This document shows, one piece after another, positions 1 through 10,581 of a stretch of DNA of 64,000 bases. Where the stretch lies: NCBI GenBank assembly GCA_949128115.1, contig OX421963.1, positions 496,001 to 560,000 on the forward strand. The letters are read 5' to 3'. Each line of letters opens with the position of its first letter. Positions within the stretch are counted from its first letter, which is position 1. The translations under genes and the position numbers were made by a program. A model generated the notes under the pieces. That model ran no database searches. It saw nothing but the letters and a program-made list of their open reading frames with translations, and was not told where the DNA came from. This DNA is from Anaspis maculata (taxonomy: Eukaryota; Arthropoda; Insecta; Coleoptera; Scraptiidae).

Positions 1-167
1 AAATATTCTGCGGCCACTAGTACCCCCAGTTTGAGCGTTGCGCAGTCTAACTCATGGATGGCGCTGCACAAAAGCCTCACTTGTTAGTTTTCTGCTGAGA
101 ATGTTCATACTAGTGCTGGCAACCGAATCGGTTCTGGAAGCCGGCCCTGAAAACCGGCTCCGAAAAA

Positions 168-440
168 ACCGGCTTTAAACTCAGAATTCCGACTTTAAAC
201 TCAGAATTCTGACTTTAAACTCGGAATTCCGACTTTAAACTCAGAATTCTGACTTTCAAACTCAGAATTCCGACTTTAATCTCAGAATTCCGACTTTAAA
301 CTCAGAATTCCGACTTTAAACTCAGAATTCTGACTTTAAACTCGGAATTCCGACTTTAAACTCAGAATTCTGACTTTCAAACTCAGAATTCCGACTTAAA
401 TCTCAGAATTCCGACTTTAAACTCAGAATTCTGACTTTAT
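168..440. repeat. 20-bp minisatellite with 121-bp higher-order period
   Basis: About 13 copies of a 20-bp unit (GACTTTAAACTCAGAATTCC) follow each other. Variants recur in a fixed order: an AATTCC unit, an AATTCT unit, a CGGAATTCC unit, an AATTCT unit, a 21-bp TTTCAAAC unit and a TTAATCTC unit, and then the set starts again. This makes a six-unit, 121-bp higher-order repeat present about twice. Nearly every unit carries an EcoRI-type GAATTC. The reverse complement of the unit (ending GTTTAAAGTC) resembles the unit that fills the element core at 660-4430. Confidence 0.9.
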
Positions 441-659
441 TCCCATAATTTCGTGTTTTTTTTTTCGAAATCATAAAAAAAACTCTGATGTCCGCTCTGC
501 GCCTTCGTAGTTTTCGGAGTCAGCTTTCAATATCAGTTTTAACGAACAGAATACCAATTTTTATTTTTCCCGGTTTTTGCCAGCACTAAATGAATGAAAG
601 ACTGTGAGGTGTGGAGTCACTATTTTGATGAAGTGAAAAGAGCTCTTTGTGGTAAAGGT

Positions 660-3600
660 CAGAAGTTTTCATGCTTGAAGTCAGATTTTTCCGTTGAAAG
701 TCGTAGTTTCAAGCGTGTAAGTCGTAATTTCGTGGTTTAAATTCAGTCTCCCAGCTGAAAGTCAGAGTTTCACTTGTTTGAAGTTGCAGTTTTTCGTGTC
801 GATGAAGTCGAAATATCGAGGTAAAAGTCGAAGTGTTATTGCAAGTAGAATCAATGTTTGAATTTCAAATTTCGTCCTCAAAGTCAACATCCCTGTTCGA
901 AATTTTCAGTAAATCAAGATCAAAGTGAAGCTTTGTGGATTTGTGTTTGAGATTAGGTCGAGGTTTTTCGTGTTCAATGTCAAAATAGTTGGAAATTGAA
1001 ATGATTATGAACGTGTCAGAATAATCCCAAAAATGTAAAGAAAAATAACCTATTCATCAATCTTTTATTATTCGAGTATCGGAATCTCGATCGGAATGAT
1101 TTGGAACAAATCTCAAGATGATTCTTAAAATATGTCGAAATCATTAAAAAATGTCAATGATCGGGATATGTCCAAATATTAAAAAGTTAAGATGATCTCA
1201 TATAGCAGGATATTTCCAAAAAATGCCTCATTTTATTGCATACCTCGGTGCTTCGCACCTCGATTGTAGCCATATACAATGTTATGCTTTGCAACTCGTT
1301 AATCGCCCTATCCTGGCTGTATACCTCGAAACACAACGAAAAACAACAAAATCTTCCGCTCGAGCAACAACTGGGCAGTACCCATAACCAATTTCACAGT
1401 TTTTTTTTATTTGAGCAAAATATGAAAGAATGTGATGTGTTGGTAGCATCATCAACCTCAATTATATGTCGAAATAATTGTCAAATAACTGATTATTGTT
1501 CTCGAATTCCAGTTTTACAATGATTGAAATAGGTCAAGATAATTCCTCAATATGTATTTCAACAAATGTTGGGATAATTGAAGAAAAAACTGTCTGAAAG
1601 ACTATAAAAATGTCAAAATTATAGGAAAATGCAACAATGATTTCAAAAATTGTCACAATAATCCCAAAAAATGTAGAAATTATTCCAAAAAATGTCACAA
1701 TAATTCCAAAAATGATAAAAAGTGTCGAAATTGTTTCACAAAAGGTCGAATTAGTTCCAAAAAATATTAAAATAATTCTGAGCTGAAGAAGCGCGAGAAA
1801 AATCCAAAATACATACTATTAAAAATGTTGAAATAACGCCGAAACTATCAGAATGATTTCAAACATGTCAAAAAATTCGGAAACGTCAAGTTATTCATAT
1901 ATTGAGGATTTGGATGTCAAAATGATTTGAAGAAATGCTGAAATGGTTCTGAAAAATGTCCAAAAAAATTCACAAAATATCTTTAGTCGAAGTTTTCGTG
2001 TTTGAAGTCAAAATTTCCATATCAAGGTCAAGTTCTTCGAGTCAGAATTTCGAAATCAAAGTCGAAGGCTTTCAAGCCTGGAGTCAAAGTTTCAGGTGAA
2101 ACTGAAGTTTTCTTTTGTCCAAGGAGAATTTTCATGTTTGGAGGCGAAGTCTTTCGTTTCAAGAGTCAAATTTTTGCAACAAAAGACAAAGTTGTATGTC
2201 TTTTCTTCAAGTCGAAATTATCACTGAATCCAGAGTCGAAAGTTTTCCGTGTTCAAAGTCAGAATCTCAAGATAAAATGAAGGTTTCTGCGTCTGAAGTC
2301 ATAGTGTTTGGTTTTTAAGTAGAGTTTTTTCATCTGAAGTCGATGTATTTCGTATTTATGGTCAACTTTTTGTGATAAAAGTCGAAGTTGTTCGATTTTT
2401 CCCAAGTTGAAATTTCAAGTTGCAGTTGGAATAATGTCTCAAGTCCATGTTTTCTTATTTCAAGTCGAAATTTCGGAATCAAAGTTGAAATCTTCCGTGT
2501 TTAAAATCGAAATTTCCTGTTCAAAGTCGACATTTTGGAATCACAATAGAAGTTTTCATGTGAAAAATTTGAAGTGAGAGACCAAGCTTTTTGTGTTGGG
2601 AGTTGAATAATCTGTTGTGTTTTGAGACGAAATTTCGTGCTTTTGGTGGAGGTTTACGGACTCGAAAGTCAAAGTTGAGTCGCGGGGTCGGACAAATCAA
2701 CTTCTCTTGTTCGAAGGGAAAATATCCATGTTCAAATCAAAATTTCGTGTGATAAATCAAAGTTTCCAGATTGAAGTCGAAATTTTTCATCTTTAAACTC
2801 AAAGCTTTGTGTTTGGAGTGTTAATGTCGAGATCAAGGTCAAGTTTCTCGGGTTTAAGTTTTTAGGTTCAAAGTAGAGATTTTCGTGTTCCAAGTCAAAA
2901 CTTTTTGTGTTTGAAGTCGAAGTTTCTAGATTAAATCAGGAGCTTTTCGTTTTCGAAGTCGAGATCCAAGCCAAAATCTTCCATGTTTGAAGTCGAAATT
3001 TCATGATATACCTAAAAGGTTTTTGCATCGGAGGTCGAAATTCCGAGATAGAGAAGTCCAAGTTTTCCGCGTTGGATTTTTTGTGTTCAAAGTCGAAGTG
3101 TTTTGTATTTCAAGTCAAAATTCCAACTCAAAAGTCAAAATTTCCGTGTTTGAAGTCGAAATTTTTTATTCAAAGCCAATATTTCGATATTATTAAAATC
3201 GGAGTTTTCATGTTTGAAGTAAAAACTGTCATGTTGAAGTCAAGGTTTTTCGCGAGGTTTTTTGTATTCGAAGTGAAGTATTCACGATAAGAGTGAAGAT
3301 TTTTGCATTTGAAGTCGACTTTTCGAGATAAAGTCGAATTTTTCATGTTCGAAATCGAAATTTCTAGTCTAAGCCAAATTTTCGAGAATCAAGCTCTCCG
3401 TGTTCCAAGTCAAAATTTTTGTTTGGAGTCGGAAGTTCTACGTGATCAAAATTGAAATTCCAAGATGTAGAGTACAAGGTTTTTGGTGCAGAGTCGAAAT
3501 TCCGTGGTTGAAGTCGGAATGTCAAGATCAAAATCGAATTCATTCGTGTTTGAAGTCGAAACGTGCCTAAAATAGAAATGTCGATATTGAAATTGAAGAT

Positions 3601-4433
3601 TGTTACGTTCAAAGTCACTATTGCGAAATAAAAATGCAAGTTTTTTGCGGTAAAAGTCAAAAATTTTCGTTTTTGAAGTCGAAGTTTCCGTGTTGGAAGT
3701 CGCAGTTTTTTGTATTCAATTACGGCGAAATTTTGTGGTTGAAGTCGGAATTTTGAGAATTGACAGTTGAAGTTTCTCGTGTTGAAATCAAAATTTCACA
3801 ATAGAAATTGAAGTTTGTCGGTTTTTAAGTTGAAATGCCAAGATAAAAGTTGAAACTTTTCGTGTTAGCTCATTTGTATTCGAAGTTGAAGTTTCCATGT
3901 TGGAAGTCGAAATCTCGTGTTTGAAGTCAAAAATTCGAGATTTAACTCAAGTTTTCCGTGTTCAAAATCCAAGCTTCGCATCAAAAGTCAAAGTTTGTCC
4001 GTTTTTAAGTCTAAACTCTAAGATAAAACTGGAAGTTTTTGAAGTCACTACTTCGAGAGTTTTAAATCAAGTTTTTCGCGTTTAAAGTTGAAATTTCGCA
4101 ATAGACTTCCATAAGTAAGATTTTCCGCGTTGAAAGACTCAATTTTCATGTCAAAAGTGTTTCGTCTTTTTGTGTTCAAAGTCAAAATTTTGCAATAAAA
4201 GCCAAAGTTTGTCAGTTTTGGATTCGAATATTCAAGTTGAAAATCGAAGTTTTCTTGTTTCAAGTCGGAAGTTTTACATAATAAAAATCAAAATCTCGCC
4301 ATAGAAAGTCCAAGGTTTTTGCGTATGGGGTAGAAATTTCTTGCTTGGAGTCAGAATGTCACGATTAAAGTCGAATTAGTTCCTGTTTGAAGTCGGAGTT
4401 TCATGTATAAGGTCGAAATTCCATCATTTAAAT
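660..4433. repeat. Degenerate ~20-25-bp array, core of the hAT-like element
   Basis: Most of this core is tandem, diverged copies of a unit close to GAAGTCGAAATTTCGTGTTT. Between about 1000-1235 and 1510-1990 the unit changes to a related ~20-bp form (AAAATGTCGAAATAATTCC). A short segment near 1236-1500 is less repetitive and holds a small perfect stem-loop, GGTGCTTCGCACC. Many small open frames here are frame-by-frame readings of the repeat (recurrent K, S, F, E, V) and not genes. The same order of units is seen at 24707-31212. Confidence 0.85.
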
Positions 4434-4786
4434 TAGTGTTGGCAACGAAACTGGTTTTGGAAGCTGGCTTCTAAAACCGCGGTTCTGATTATAGCTGAAA
4501 ACCGGCTTTCTGATCTGGCTTTCGGGACCGGCGGTTCGAATCGGCTTTCGAAGTCGGTATTCGGAGCCGGCTCCCAAAATCGGTTTCCGGAGCAGTTGGT
4601 TTCAAGTATCGGTTTTCGAAGCCGGCTTTCAATAACGGTTTTCAAAGCCGGTGTCCAATGCCGATCTTCGGAGCCGGCTTTGAATACCGGCTTTTGGATC
4701 AGGCTTTCGATACCGGTTTTACTGAAACCGGTATGCGACAAAACCGGGATACCGGTATTCATTTTTGCTGGTTTTTGCCAGCAGTA
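4434..4786. repeat. CCGGCTTT-type ~15-bp minisatellite module
   Basis: This stretch is dominated by alternating ACCGGTTTTCGAA and GCCGGCTTTCGAA-like words. It starts with TAGTGTTGGCAA and ends with TTGCCAGCAGTA, so on its own it has the form of a small TIR element. A shorter GCCGG-rich stretch sits just inside the left end at 121-175, and a truncated copy is at 31212-31429. Confidence 0.75.
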
Positions 4787-4796
4787 GTTCATACAT

Positions 4797-4960
4797 CCTG
4801 GAAAGGGAGCTTGTGCCTCAAAAATCACGTCATAAGGTACAGGATTTTACCCTCTAAGGTCTGATGTGCATTGTTAAGGTTGTTTAAAATTTTGTTGTTC
4901 TGTCTGTTGACATGTCAGAACAGTGGCTTTAGGTATAAATTGTCATTTTTCAACCGAAGA
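4797..4960. repeat. Interspersed repeat family Y, copy 1
   Basis: The words GTGCCTCAAAA, ACGTCATAAGGTAC, TCTGATGTGCATTG and ACATGTCAGA occur in the same order at 39205-39400 and 52170-52370, so this is a dispersed family of about 160-200 bp. In the other two places it lies beside family X. No coding potential or clear ends were found. Confidence 0.7.
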
Positions 4961-5935
4961 GGGCCTGTAGCGCGAGTGTAGTGTTAGTGGCTTCGTGGCC
5001 TGTTCGGTTAGATAAAATTCGGAGCTTCCCGAAGTCATCGCTTAAACACAGTGCGCCTGAATCTTGAACAGGTTTCATGAAAATTACCCCAAAAACAGGC
5101 CTCGGATCTTTGTAGCCGAACATTAGGGGAGCTGAAATCAAGTTAAACAAAATCGTACCAGATTTCTTAACTCAAAAATAATATCAAATCTTTGATTTAA
5201 TTCACGTCAAAATGAAATACTTCAACTCTTTTTATTATTTGATCACAGTTTATGAGTTTTAGTGAGTAACATCAAGCTCTATTAGTAGGTACAGAAAAAC
5301 TGTAAGAAGTATAAAGCCATCAAATTGAACAGAAAAACATACTACGTAGATTGAAAAATAATTTCTTAACTTCGAAAAAATCATAGTGTCACCCTACAAA
5401 ATTTTGCGCCTTTTTAATTCAGGTGATCCTGGTTTGCTACATATCTTTTGAATTCTCTTCGAACTATTCCTTGCAAGTTTCAATTTTTGCTAAATACAAA
5501 GTGTTCACCTCGGTGTTCGCATAATATTTCTACAGGGTGTTGAATTCAAGGTGAAAAATTTCAAATAATTCAACATAATTATGTTCCTATTGAGTAAATA
5601 CAATATTTTTGTATTTCAACACTAATGGCATGAGGATAGATCGCATTTCTCTACACAGTTTTTGAGTATTCTTCTGTTATTTACAGGGTGATCGAAAAAT
5701 GACAAGCAACAACAGCAAGTTTTTCAATGATAACGCTTTTAACGTACCTACACTCACTACTTCATCATCAACTACTATTCCACCAGAGGATGAAGCTTTT
5801 TCGACCTCATCGAGGCTTTTCGGGAAGTTTTCCAAAAGTTGAGGTTTATTTGACATGGACATCAATTTTTATTTTTGACAGTATAAAACTAGAGAACAGT
5901 AAGCTTTTTTTTCATACGTGATGCGCTGTGTAAGT
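4961..5935. other. AT-rich interval without a gene
   Basis: No credible coding sequence is seen. It contains two isolated TACAGGGTG words (about 5532 and 5684), the terminal motif of TIR elements elsewhere in the window, so decayed element ends are likely. Confidence 0.5.
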
Positions 5936-6290
5936 CAATGAAAGTCATGGAAGTCAGTGGAAGTCTGTGAAAGTCATGGAAGTCAATGGAAGTCCGTGGA
6001 AATCAGAGGAATTCAGTGGAAATCAGTGGAAATCATGTGGGAGTCAATAGAAGTCATGGAAGTCTGTGGAAGTCATGGAAATAATTGGAAGTCTGTGGAA
6101 ATCGGTGGAATTCAGTGGAAATCATTGAAAATTACGTAGAAGTTGATGGAAGTCATGAAAATCATTGGAAGTCTGTGGAAATCGGTGTAAATCAATGGAA
6201 ATCACGTGAGAATAAGTGGAAGCCAGTGGAAATCAGTGGAAGTTGATGGAAGTCAGATCGAATTTTTTGGAAATCAGTGAAGGGTCAGTG
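5936..6290. repeat. GGAAGTCAGT 12-bp minisatellite, array 1
   Basis: Degenerate 12-bp units of the form GTGGAAGTCAGT/GTGGAAATCAGT run through this stretch. Related arrays are at 8375-8540, 36868-36965, 46085-46275 and 48550-48725. An open frame across it reads as repeats of W-K-S-V-E-I, which follows from the 12-bp period and is not evidence of a gene. Confidence 0.9.
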
Positions 6291-6591
6291 AAAATTATAG
6301 CGCTGCTTCGAACTACAGGGTGATTAAAAAGTGTCGGACCATCCCAACAGTGCATAATATGGAGGTGTAGTAGAGTGCTAGAAAGTTGGTAAAAACATTA
6401 TATGTCTTTTAATTTTGAAGTTATGGAGAATTCCGAAGAGAATTCCATAGAATTCTTCCACAGGCGGTTTCCACGAAATTTGTATTCTTCGAATTTTTGG
6501 GTCATCCTGTACAATAAAAAGCCAGTGAAGATGCCCTCACGTGCATGAGTCTCAATAGCACATTTGTTTACTGCTAGGTTTGTCATTGATA

Positions 6592-7325
6592 GAAATGAAG
6601 TCCAGCTTGAAAATAAGAATGTCCATACGAGACAATAAGAGTAAAATTCCTAGTTCCATGACAATCCCTCCATTAATAACAGATTTCAATATTGCGACCA
6701 AAATGGCAGCAAAATCATCGAATTTAGCTTGAAAATAAGAATGAATATCTATACGTGACAAGGGTAGGTAAGTTTCAAGTTCCATGAAAATCGTTCCACT
6801 GTATAGCAAGAAATTTTGATATGGTGGCCAAGATGGTTGCGAAATCATGTTTAGCTCAAAAATAAGAATGATCATACAAGACAAGGGTAACTTCCAAGTT
6901 TCATGAAAATCGTTCTTCTAATAAGATATTTCAATATAGGAGTCAAGATGGCAGCGGGATCATAAAATTCAGCTTGAAAATAAGAATGATCACACGTGAC
7001 AAGGGTAAGTTTCAAGTTCCATGAAAATCGTTCTACTAGCAAGAAATTTCAATATGGCGACCAAAATGGCAGCGAAATCATGAAATTTAGCTCAAAAATA
7101 AGAAGGACTATCCAAGATAATGGTAACTTCCAAGTTTCATGGAAATCGTTCCGCTAATAAGGAATTTCAATATGGCGGCCAAGATGGCGGCGAAATCATG
7201 AAATTCAGCTTGAAAATAAGAATGATCATACAAGACAAGAGTAACTTCCAAGTTTCATGGACATCGTTTCACTCTTAAGAAATTTCAATATGGCGGCCAT
7301 GATGGCGGCGCAACCATGAAATCCA
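6592..7325. repeat. Six-copy ~120-bp tandem array with ATGGCGGC motifs
   Basis: The word AGCTTGAAAATAAGAATG (or AGCTCAAAAATAAGAA) recurs at about 6604, 6725, 6851, 6970, 7089 and 7207, giving a period of 118-126 bp. Each unit also holds AAGTTCCATGAAAATCGTT and a segment like ATATGGCGGCCAAGATGGC. The later units are the best conserved. Confidence 0.9.
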
Positions 7326-7680
7326 ATCTGCCCATTGGCCACTCACGAGGACCAAAGCTATTCATTGGAGAAAGTTTCAGGGTTCTAGATTCATTCCCCG
7401 AGGAGGAGTTCAACTTTTTAGAAGTGCACAGCAAATCTTTGTTTTGTGATAATAATAATAATGATAACTACGAATGTATGAGGAAATGCCCATTGGCCAC
7501 CCTTAAGGACATCGGCTATCTATCAAAAACAGTTCTAAGGCCCTAACTTTATTTCTCGAGGAGGAGTACAACTTCTTGATTTCTACACGGACAGACGGAC
7601 GGACAGACGAGAGACAAACCGGCCATATAAGCGTAATTTTCTAACGAAAATGCGCTGAAAAAACAGTTGCCCATACTGAA
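7316..7680. repeat. Two diverged repeat units ending in an ACGGACAG tract
   Basis: A segment with CCCATTGGCCAC, a GAGGAGGAGT word and an AACTT(C/T)TT word appears twice (about 7330-7430 and 7485-7585). It is followed by a purine-rich (GGACAGAC)n tract at about 7589-7610. No gene is recognised. Confidence 0.6.
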
Positions 7681-8374
7681 AAGTTTTTTTTCTGTTTAGT
7701 CTGCCCTAAAATGCTCACTGGAATCTCATCAGATGATAGAAATAAGAGATGGCAAAATCACCTTTCGAGCCCCCCAATCTCAAAAAATTTAAACCCAATT
7801 TTTTTAAACGTTTTTCTAACATATTTCAAGCATTCCCGTGAACTGACTTTGCCTCTGGGCGCGAGTCCTGGGCCTGGGACACTCTTATGTGCAATTGAAA
7901 GAAATGCCCAAATGTGCCCCACCCTCCCCTACATACCCACTTCAGGTCGAAAGAAAAACATTGACAACTGAGTTAACATTCTTGGACGACTCTATTAACT
8001 CAATCTACCTAAAAATACAATTTTACCTTCAAACTAACAATGTTATGTATTTTTTGCACTTGATAAAAATAAAAGACAAAGAGTTTTATTTAATTATCAC
8101 TTGAATTTACAATTTGATGTGGTCGCAAAGCCACGCGGTGAATGCGGGTTTCTTTGCGGTCAAAGCGGAGTTTAAGAACTTGTCTATAATTTATTCAACT
8201 CAATGGTGAAAACCTTTGAAATAACAATACAAGGTTCAATCTTTCATGTAGTTATGCAATTCTCGACTGGATTTTATATTCCTGGACGCAATTTGATCAA
8301 CAATGTTTTCCTCGATGGTCGAGTTTGTCTAGTAAGTTCCCGAGGGAATATTCCCTACAATCAATGTAATTTAT
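7681..8374. other. No gene recognised
   Basis: Small open frames here have no recognisable domains. A short inverted pair (CGCAAAG near 8124 and CTTTGCG near 8151) could form a weak stem. Nothing else is visible. Confidence 0.4.
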
Positions 8375-8540
8375 GTGAAAGTCTTGGAAATGAGTGGAAG
8401 TCATAGAAATCAGTGGAAATCACGTGAAAGTCATGGAAATCAGTGGAAATCACGCGGAAGTCATGGAAGTCTGTGGAAGTTATGGAAATCAGTGGAAGTC
8501 AATAGAAGTCAGATGAAAATCAGTGGAAGTCAGTGGATAG
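8375..8540. repeat. GGAAGTCAGT 12-bp minisatellite, array 2
   Basis: Same unit as at 5936-6290. It is followed by GTGTACAAAATGTTCC and GCGGTTCACCCCTCG, a flank almost repeated after the array at 48550-48725, so array and flank belong to one dispersed element. Confidence 0.85.
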
Positions 8541-8544
8541 TGAA

Positions 8545-9510
8545 AGTCTAGTGTACAAAATGTTCCTTGCGGTTCACCCCTCGGAAGTCTCCGAACGTTC
8601 TTTGCGTGATGATGAAGGAATGAATTTGAATGTTTCTCAGAAACTTCAGGTTGATAAGCTCCTGGAAACATGTTCAGACATTTTTGAGCCAGAGGGAGGC
8701 CCCACAGACATGCAGTTCTCCACACCAAGACTAATGAAAAACACCCGATTGCTGTTCCACCCTATCCAGTTTCTGGCCCGAAAAAGGATTTCCTGAAGGA
8801 TGAAATTGATCGGCTATTGTCCGAATGGGTTATTGAGGAATGCGAATCACCGTGGGCAAGTCCCGTGGTCTTGGTGCCCAAAGGTGATGGCAGTTACAGA
8901 CTAATGTGTGATGGACTACCGACGTTCAAACGACGTTACTGTCAGCGGTAACGGTTACCCAATGCCAAGGATAGAGGACCTGTTACATTCTGCCAAACGT
9001 AGAGTCTCCATGTCTACGATCGATGTCCAATCTGGATTTTGGCAGATATCGGTGGCACCAGAAGACAGGGATGAAACCGTTTTGAAACGGAACTTGAATT
9101 TGAAACCGCCGAGTTTTCAAAAGCAAGTAGTGAGTTTCGTACAGACTCGTTTTTAGTACCGAAAATTCATCCAGAACTTCTAAGAAATTGCACGTCCTTT
9201 GACAAATTTCCTGAAGAAAAATCGTGAATTCAGATTTGAGACAGAAGAACTCGAGGCCCTTGAGACTTTGAAGAAAAAGCTTGTGTCTCCGCCAGTTTCA
9301 ATTCAGGCTGGCCAATCAAAGTTCTATATTCTCCGTACGGACGCAAGCAGTTACGACTTGGGAGAGTTTCCTCTCAACCTCTAGTTTGGGTTGTAAAAGG
9401 AAAGCACCTAATGTTGTTATACTGGGTCCAAACTGTCAGTGGTCAAAACCTAACTTCACTTGCCTAAAAAAGGTGGCTATTGTCATAAAAGGAAGACAGC
9501 TATTGTCATT
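8545..9510 (+). pseudogene. Decayed Ty3/gypsy-type pol fragment (RT to RNase H)
   Basis: Three shifted frames together read as the middle of a gypsy-type polyprotein. About 8620-8775 gives the pre-RT linker (LNVSQKLQVDKLLETCSDIF). About 8775-8905 gives SPWASPVVLVPKGDGSYRL. About 8905-9085 gives DYRRSNDVT, YPMPRIEDLL and STIDVQSGFWQISVAPEDRD, which is the start of the RT palm. The segment that should contain the YxDD catalytic box is missing: the frame breaks near 9090-9190 and resumes at 9200-9385 with the RNase H start (ETEELEALETLKKKLVSPPV, then TDASSYDLG). At least two frameshifts and one deletion make it non-functional. No LTRs, gag or integrase were found. Its end abuts the protease gene. 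Confidence 0.8.
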
Positions 9511-9512
9511 GA
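9484..9512 (+). promoter_or_regulatory. Possible core promoter of the protease gene
   Basis: CATAAAAG at 9484-9491 resembles a TATA box, and TCATT at 9506-9510 resembles an arthropod initiator about 20-25 bp downstream. It would give a short 5' leader before the ATG at 9552. It overlaps the tail of the retroelement remnant; this is sequence pattern only. Confidence 0.3.
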
Positions 9513-9551
9513 CGTTTCCCAATGTCCACAGTGAAACAAAAAGCTTTCGTA

Positions 9552-10547
9552 ATGAAGCTCACGGTGCACCGCGTTTTCCTTGTTTCAACATCCATTTTAG
9601 TTTTGCGATCGGAGGATGGCGGAACTTCGTCCTCCAAAAACAACACCCACCGCATCGTTGGAGGCTACACTTGTTCCATAGAAACTTACCCCTTTGTGGT
9701 ATCACTTATGCAAATGAACAGGCGGCCTCAAAGGTTTTGTGGAGGAGTCCTCATCAGAACCAATTGGGCACTGACGGCAGCGCATTGTACTGTCAACCAA
9801 AGAGCAGAAAGTCTGTATATCGTATCTGGTATAACATTCTCATCGGATCCCAATGGCCAAACATCGTATGTGATGTTGATAGTGAACCACCACGCGTACC
9901 TTGAAACATCTGACCTCATGTACAACGATATCAGCTTGTTGAAATTGGAAACTGACGTCGAGCTGGATGAGTCCACAGGTCTGGCCACCCTTCCATCCGT
10001 GGGATTTGCGGATACCCAGATCAATGCCACAGCCATGGGCTGGGGATCTCACCTGGCCGTGGACCTGGGATTCGGTATCAGGAAGACCGTGATGACGTTG
10101 AGAAAGCCGTCGAATCACCTGATGTGCGTGGATTTGCCCTTGATAACGATTGAAGAATGTCTGGAAATATGGCAGAGATTCATAGGGGCTGACAATAAGA
10201 AGTTTGATGGAAAACTCAAGCTTTGCACCATGTTCGCCGAAGGCGGCAAAGATGCTTGCCAGGGTGATTCGGGTTCCGGTTTGGCAGTGGGTAACATAGT
10301 GATTGGGATTATATCTTTTGGGCTAGGCTGCGCCCAGCCAGACACTCCAGCCGTCTATACTAAGGTCGAAGGATATTTGGATTTCATCAATGAGACCTTG
10401 GCTAAATACGAGTCCTACGCAAACTACTTCCACCGCAAAGTCGCCCCAAAGACCGCCAACGGTGCTACGAATTGGTGTAGTGGACTTGGGGTAACACCTA
10501 TTTATTTAATAGTACACCGATGGTACATTTATTGTTGTTCATTATGA
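9552..10547 (+). CDS. Secreted trypsin-like serine protease (S1 family)
   Basis: The 331-residue product should be an exported endopeptidase. Residues 1-20 form a signal peptide (MKLTVHRVFLVSTSILVLRS), followed by a short propeptide and an activation site R34-IVGGY. The triad is present: His78 in LTAAHC, Asp126 in NDISLL, Ser240 in GDSGSG. Asp234, six residues before the serine, predicts trypsin-like Lys/Arg cleavage. Two substitutions are unusual: GDSGGP is GDSGSG, and the usual PGVYT is PAVYT, placing Ala at the specificity-pocket position 226 (chymotrypsin numbering), while Gly216 is kept. A ~55-residue tail follows the domain. ATG 9552 is chosen over in-frame 9522 because it starts the signal peptide and has a purine at -3. 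The coding region is intronless, which is compatible with a retrogene. The natural substrate is unknown. Confidence 0.88.
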   Translation: MKLTVHRVFLVSTSILVLRSEDGGTSSSKNNTHRIVGGYTCSIETYPFVVSLMQMNRRPQRFCGGVLIRTNWALTAAHCTVNQRAESLYIVSGITFSSDPNGQTSYVMLIVNHHAYLETSDLMYNDISLLKLETDVELDESTGLATLPSVGFADTQINATAMGWGSHLAVDLGFGIRKTVMTLRKPSNHLMCVDLPLITIEECLEIWQRFIGADNKKFDGKLKLCTMFAEGGKDACQGDSGSGLAVGNIVIGIISFGLGCAQPDTPAVYTKVEGYLDFINETLAKYESYANYFHRKVAPKTANGATNWCSGLGVTPIYLIVHRWYIYCCSL

Positions 10548-10581
10548 TACTTGTTCTATATTTATTCATTATCATTCTTCA

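Larger units (their letters stand above)
111..4786. mobile_element. Complete non-autonomous hAT-like element built of minisatellites
   Basis: The left end reads TAGTGCTGGCAA (111-122) and the right end is its inverse with one mismatch, TTGCCAGCAGTA (4775-4786). The 8 bases outside each end are identical: GTTCATAC at 103-110 and 4787-4794. An 8-bp duplication with TAGNG-type termini is the signature of the hAT superfamily. No transposase is visible, so the copy is non-autonomous. Inside, a second right-type end (TTGCCAGCACTA, 577-588) and a second left-type end (TAGTGTTGGCAA, 4434-4445) show that two short terminal modules (111-588 and 4434-4786) bracket a ~3.8-kb core, like a composite transposon. 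The core is a degenerate array of ~20-bp units. A truncated second copy lies at 24707-31429. The hAT assignment is inferred; the duplication and termini are seen directly. Confidence 0.8.

Noticed and set aside
168..440. CRISPR-like array of regularly spaced repeats
   Set aside because: The 20-bp units are directly contiguous with no unique spacers, and the context is an animal genome.
111..588. A small TA-flanked Tc1/mariner-type element on its own
   Set aside because: TA does border the module, but the GTTCATAC duplication at 103-110 and 4787-4794 fits the whole 111-4786 unit better.
2002..3290. Several overlapping open frames of 60-95 codons in the 660-4433 array
   Set aside because: They repeat the same short residue patterns in all frames because the DNA is a degenerate 20-bp repeat; no start context, domain or poly(A) signal supports a gene.
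4950..5150. Minus-strand open frame of 66 codons with ordinary-looking residue composition
   Set aside because: No domain, splice sites or similarity were recognisable, and the region adjoins the dispersed family Y repeat.
9728..10345. Minus-strand open frames opposite the protease
   Set aside because: They are antisense readings of a well-supported coding sequence.
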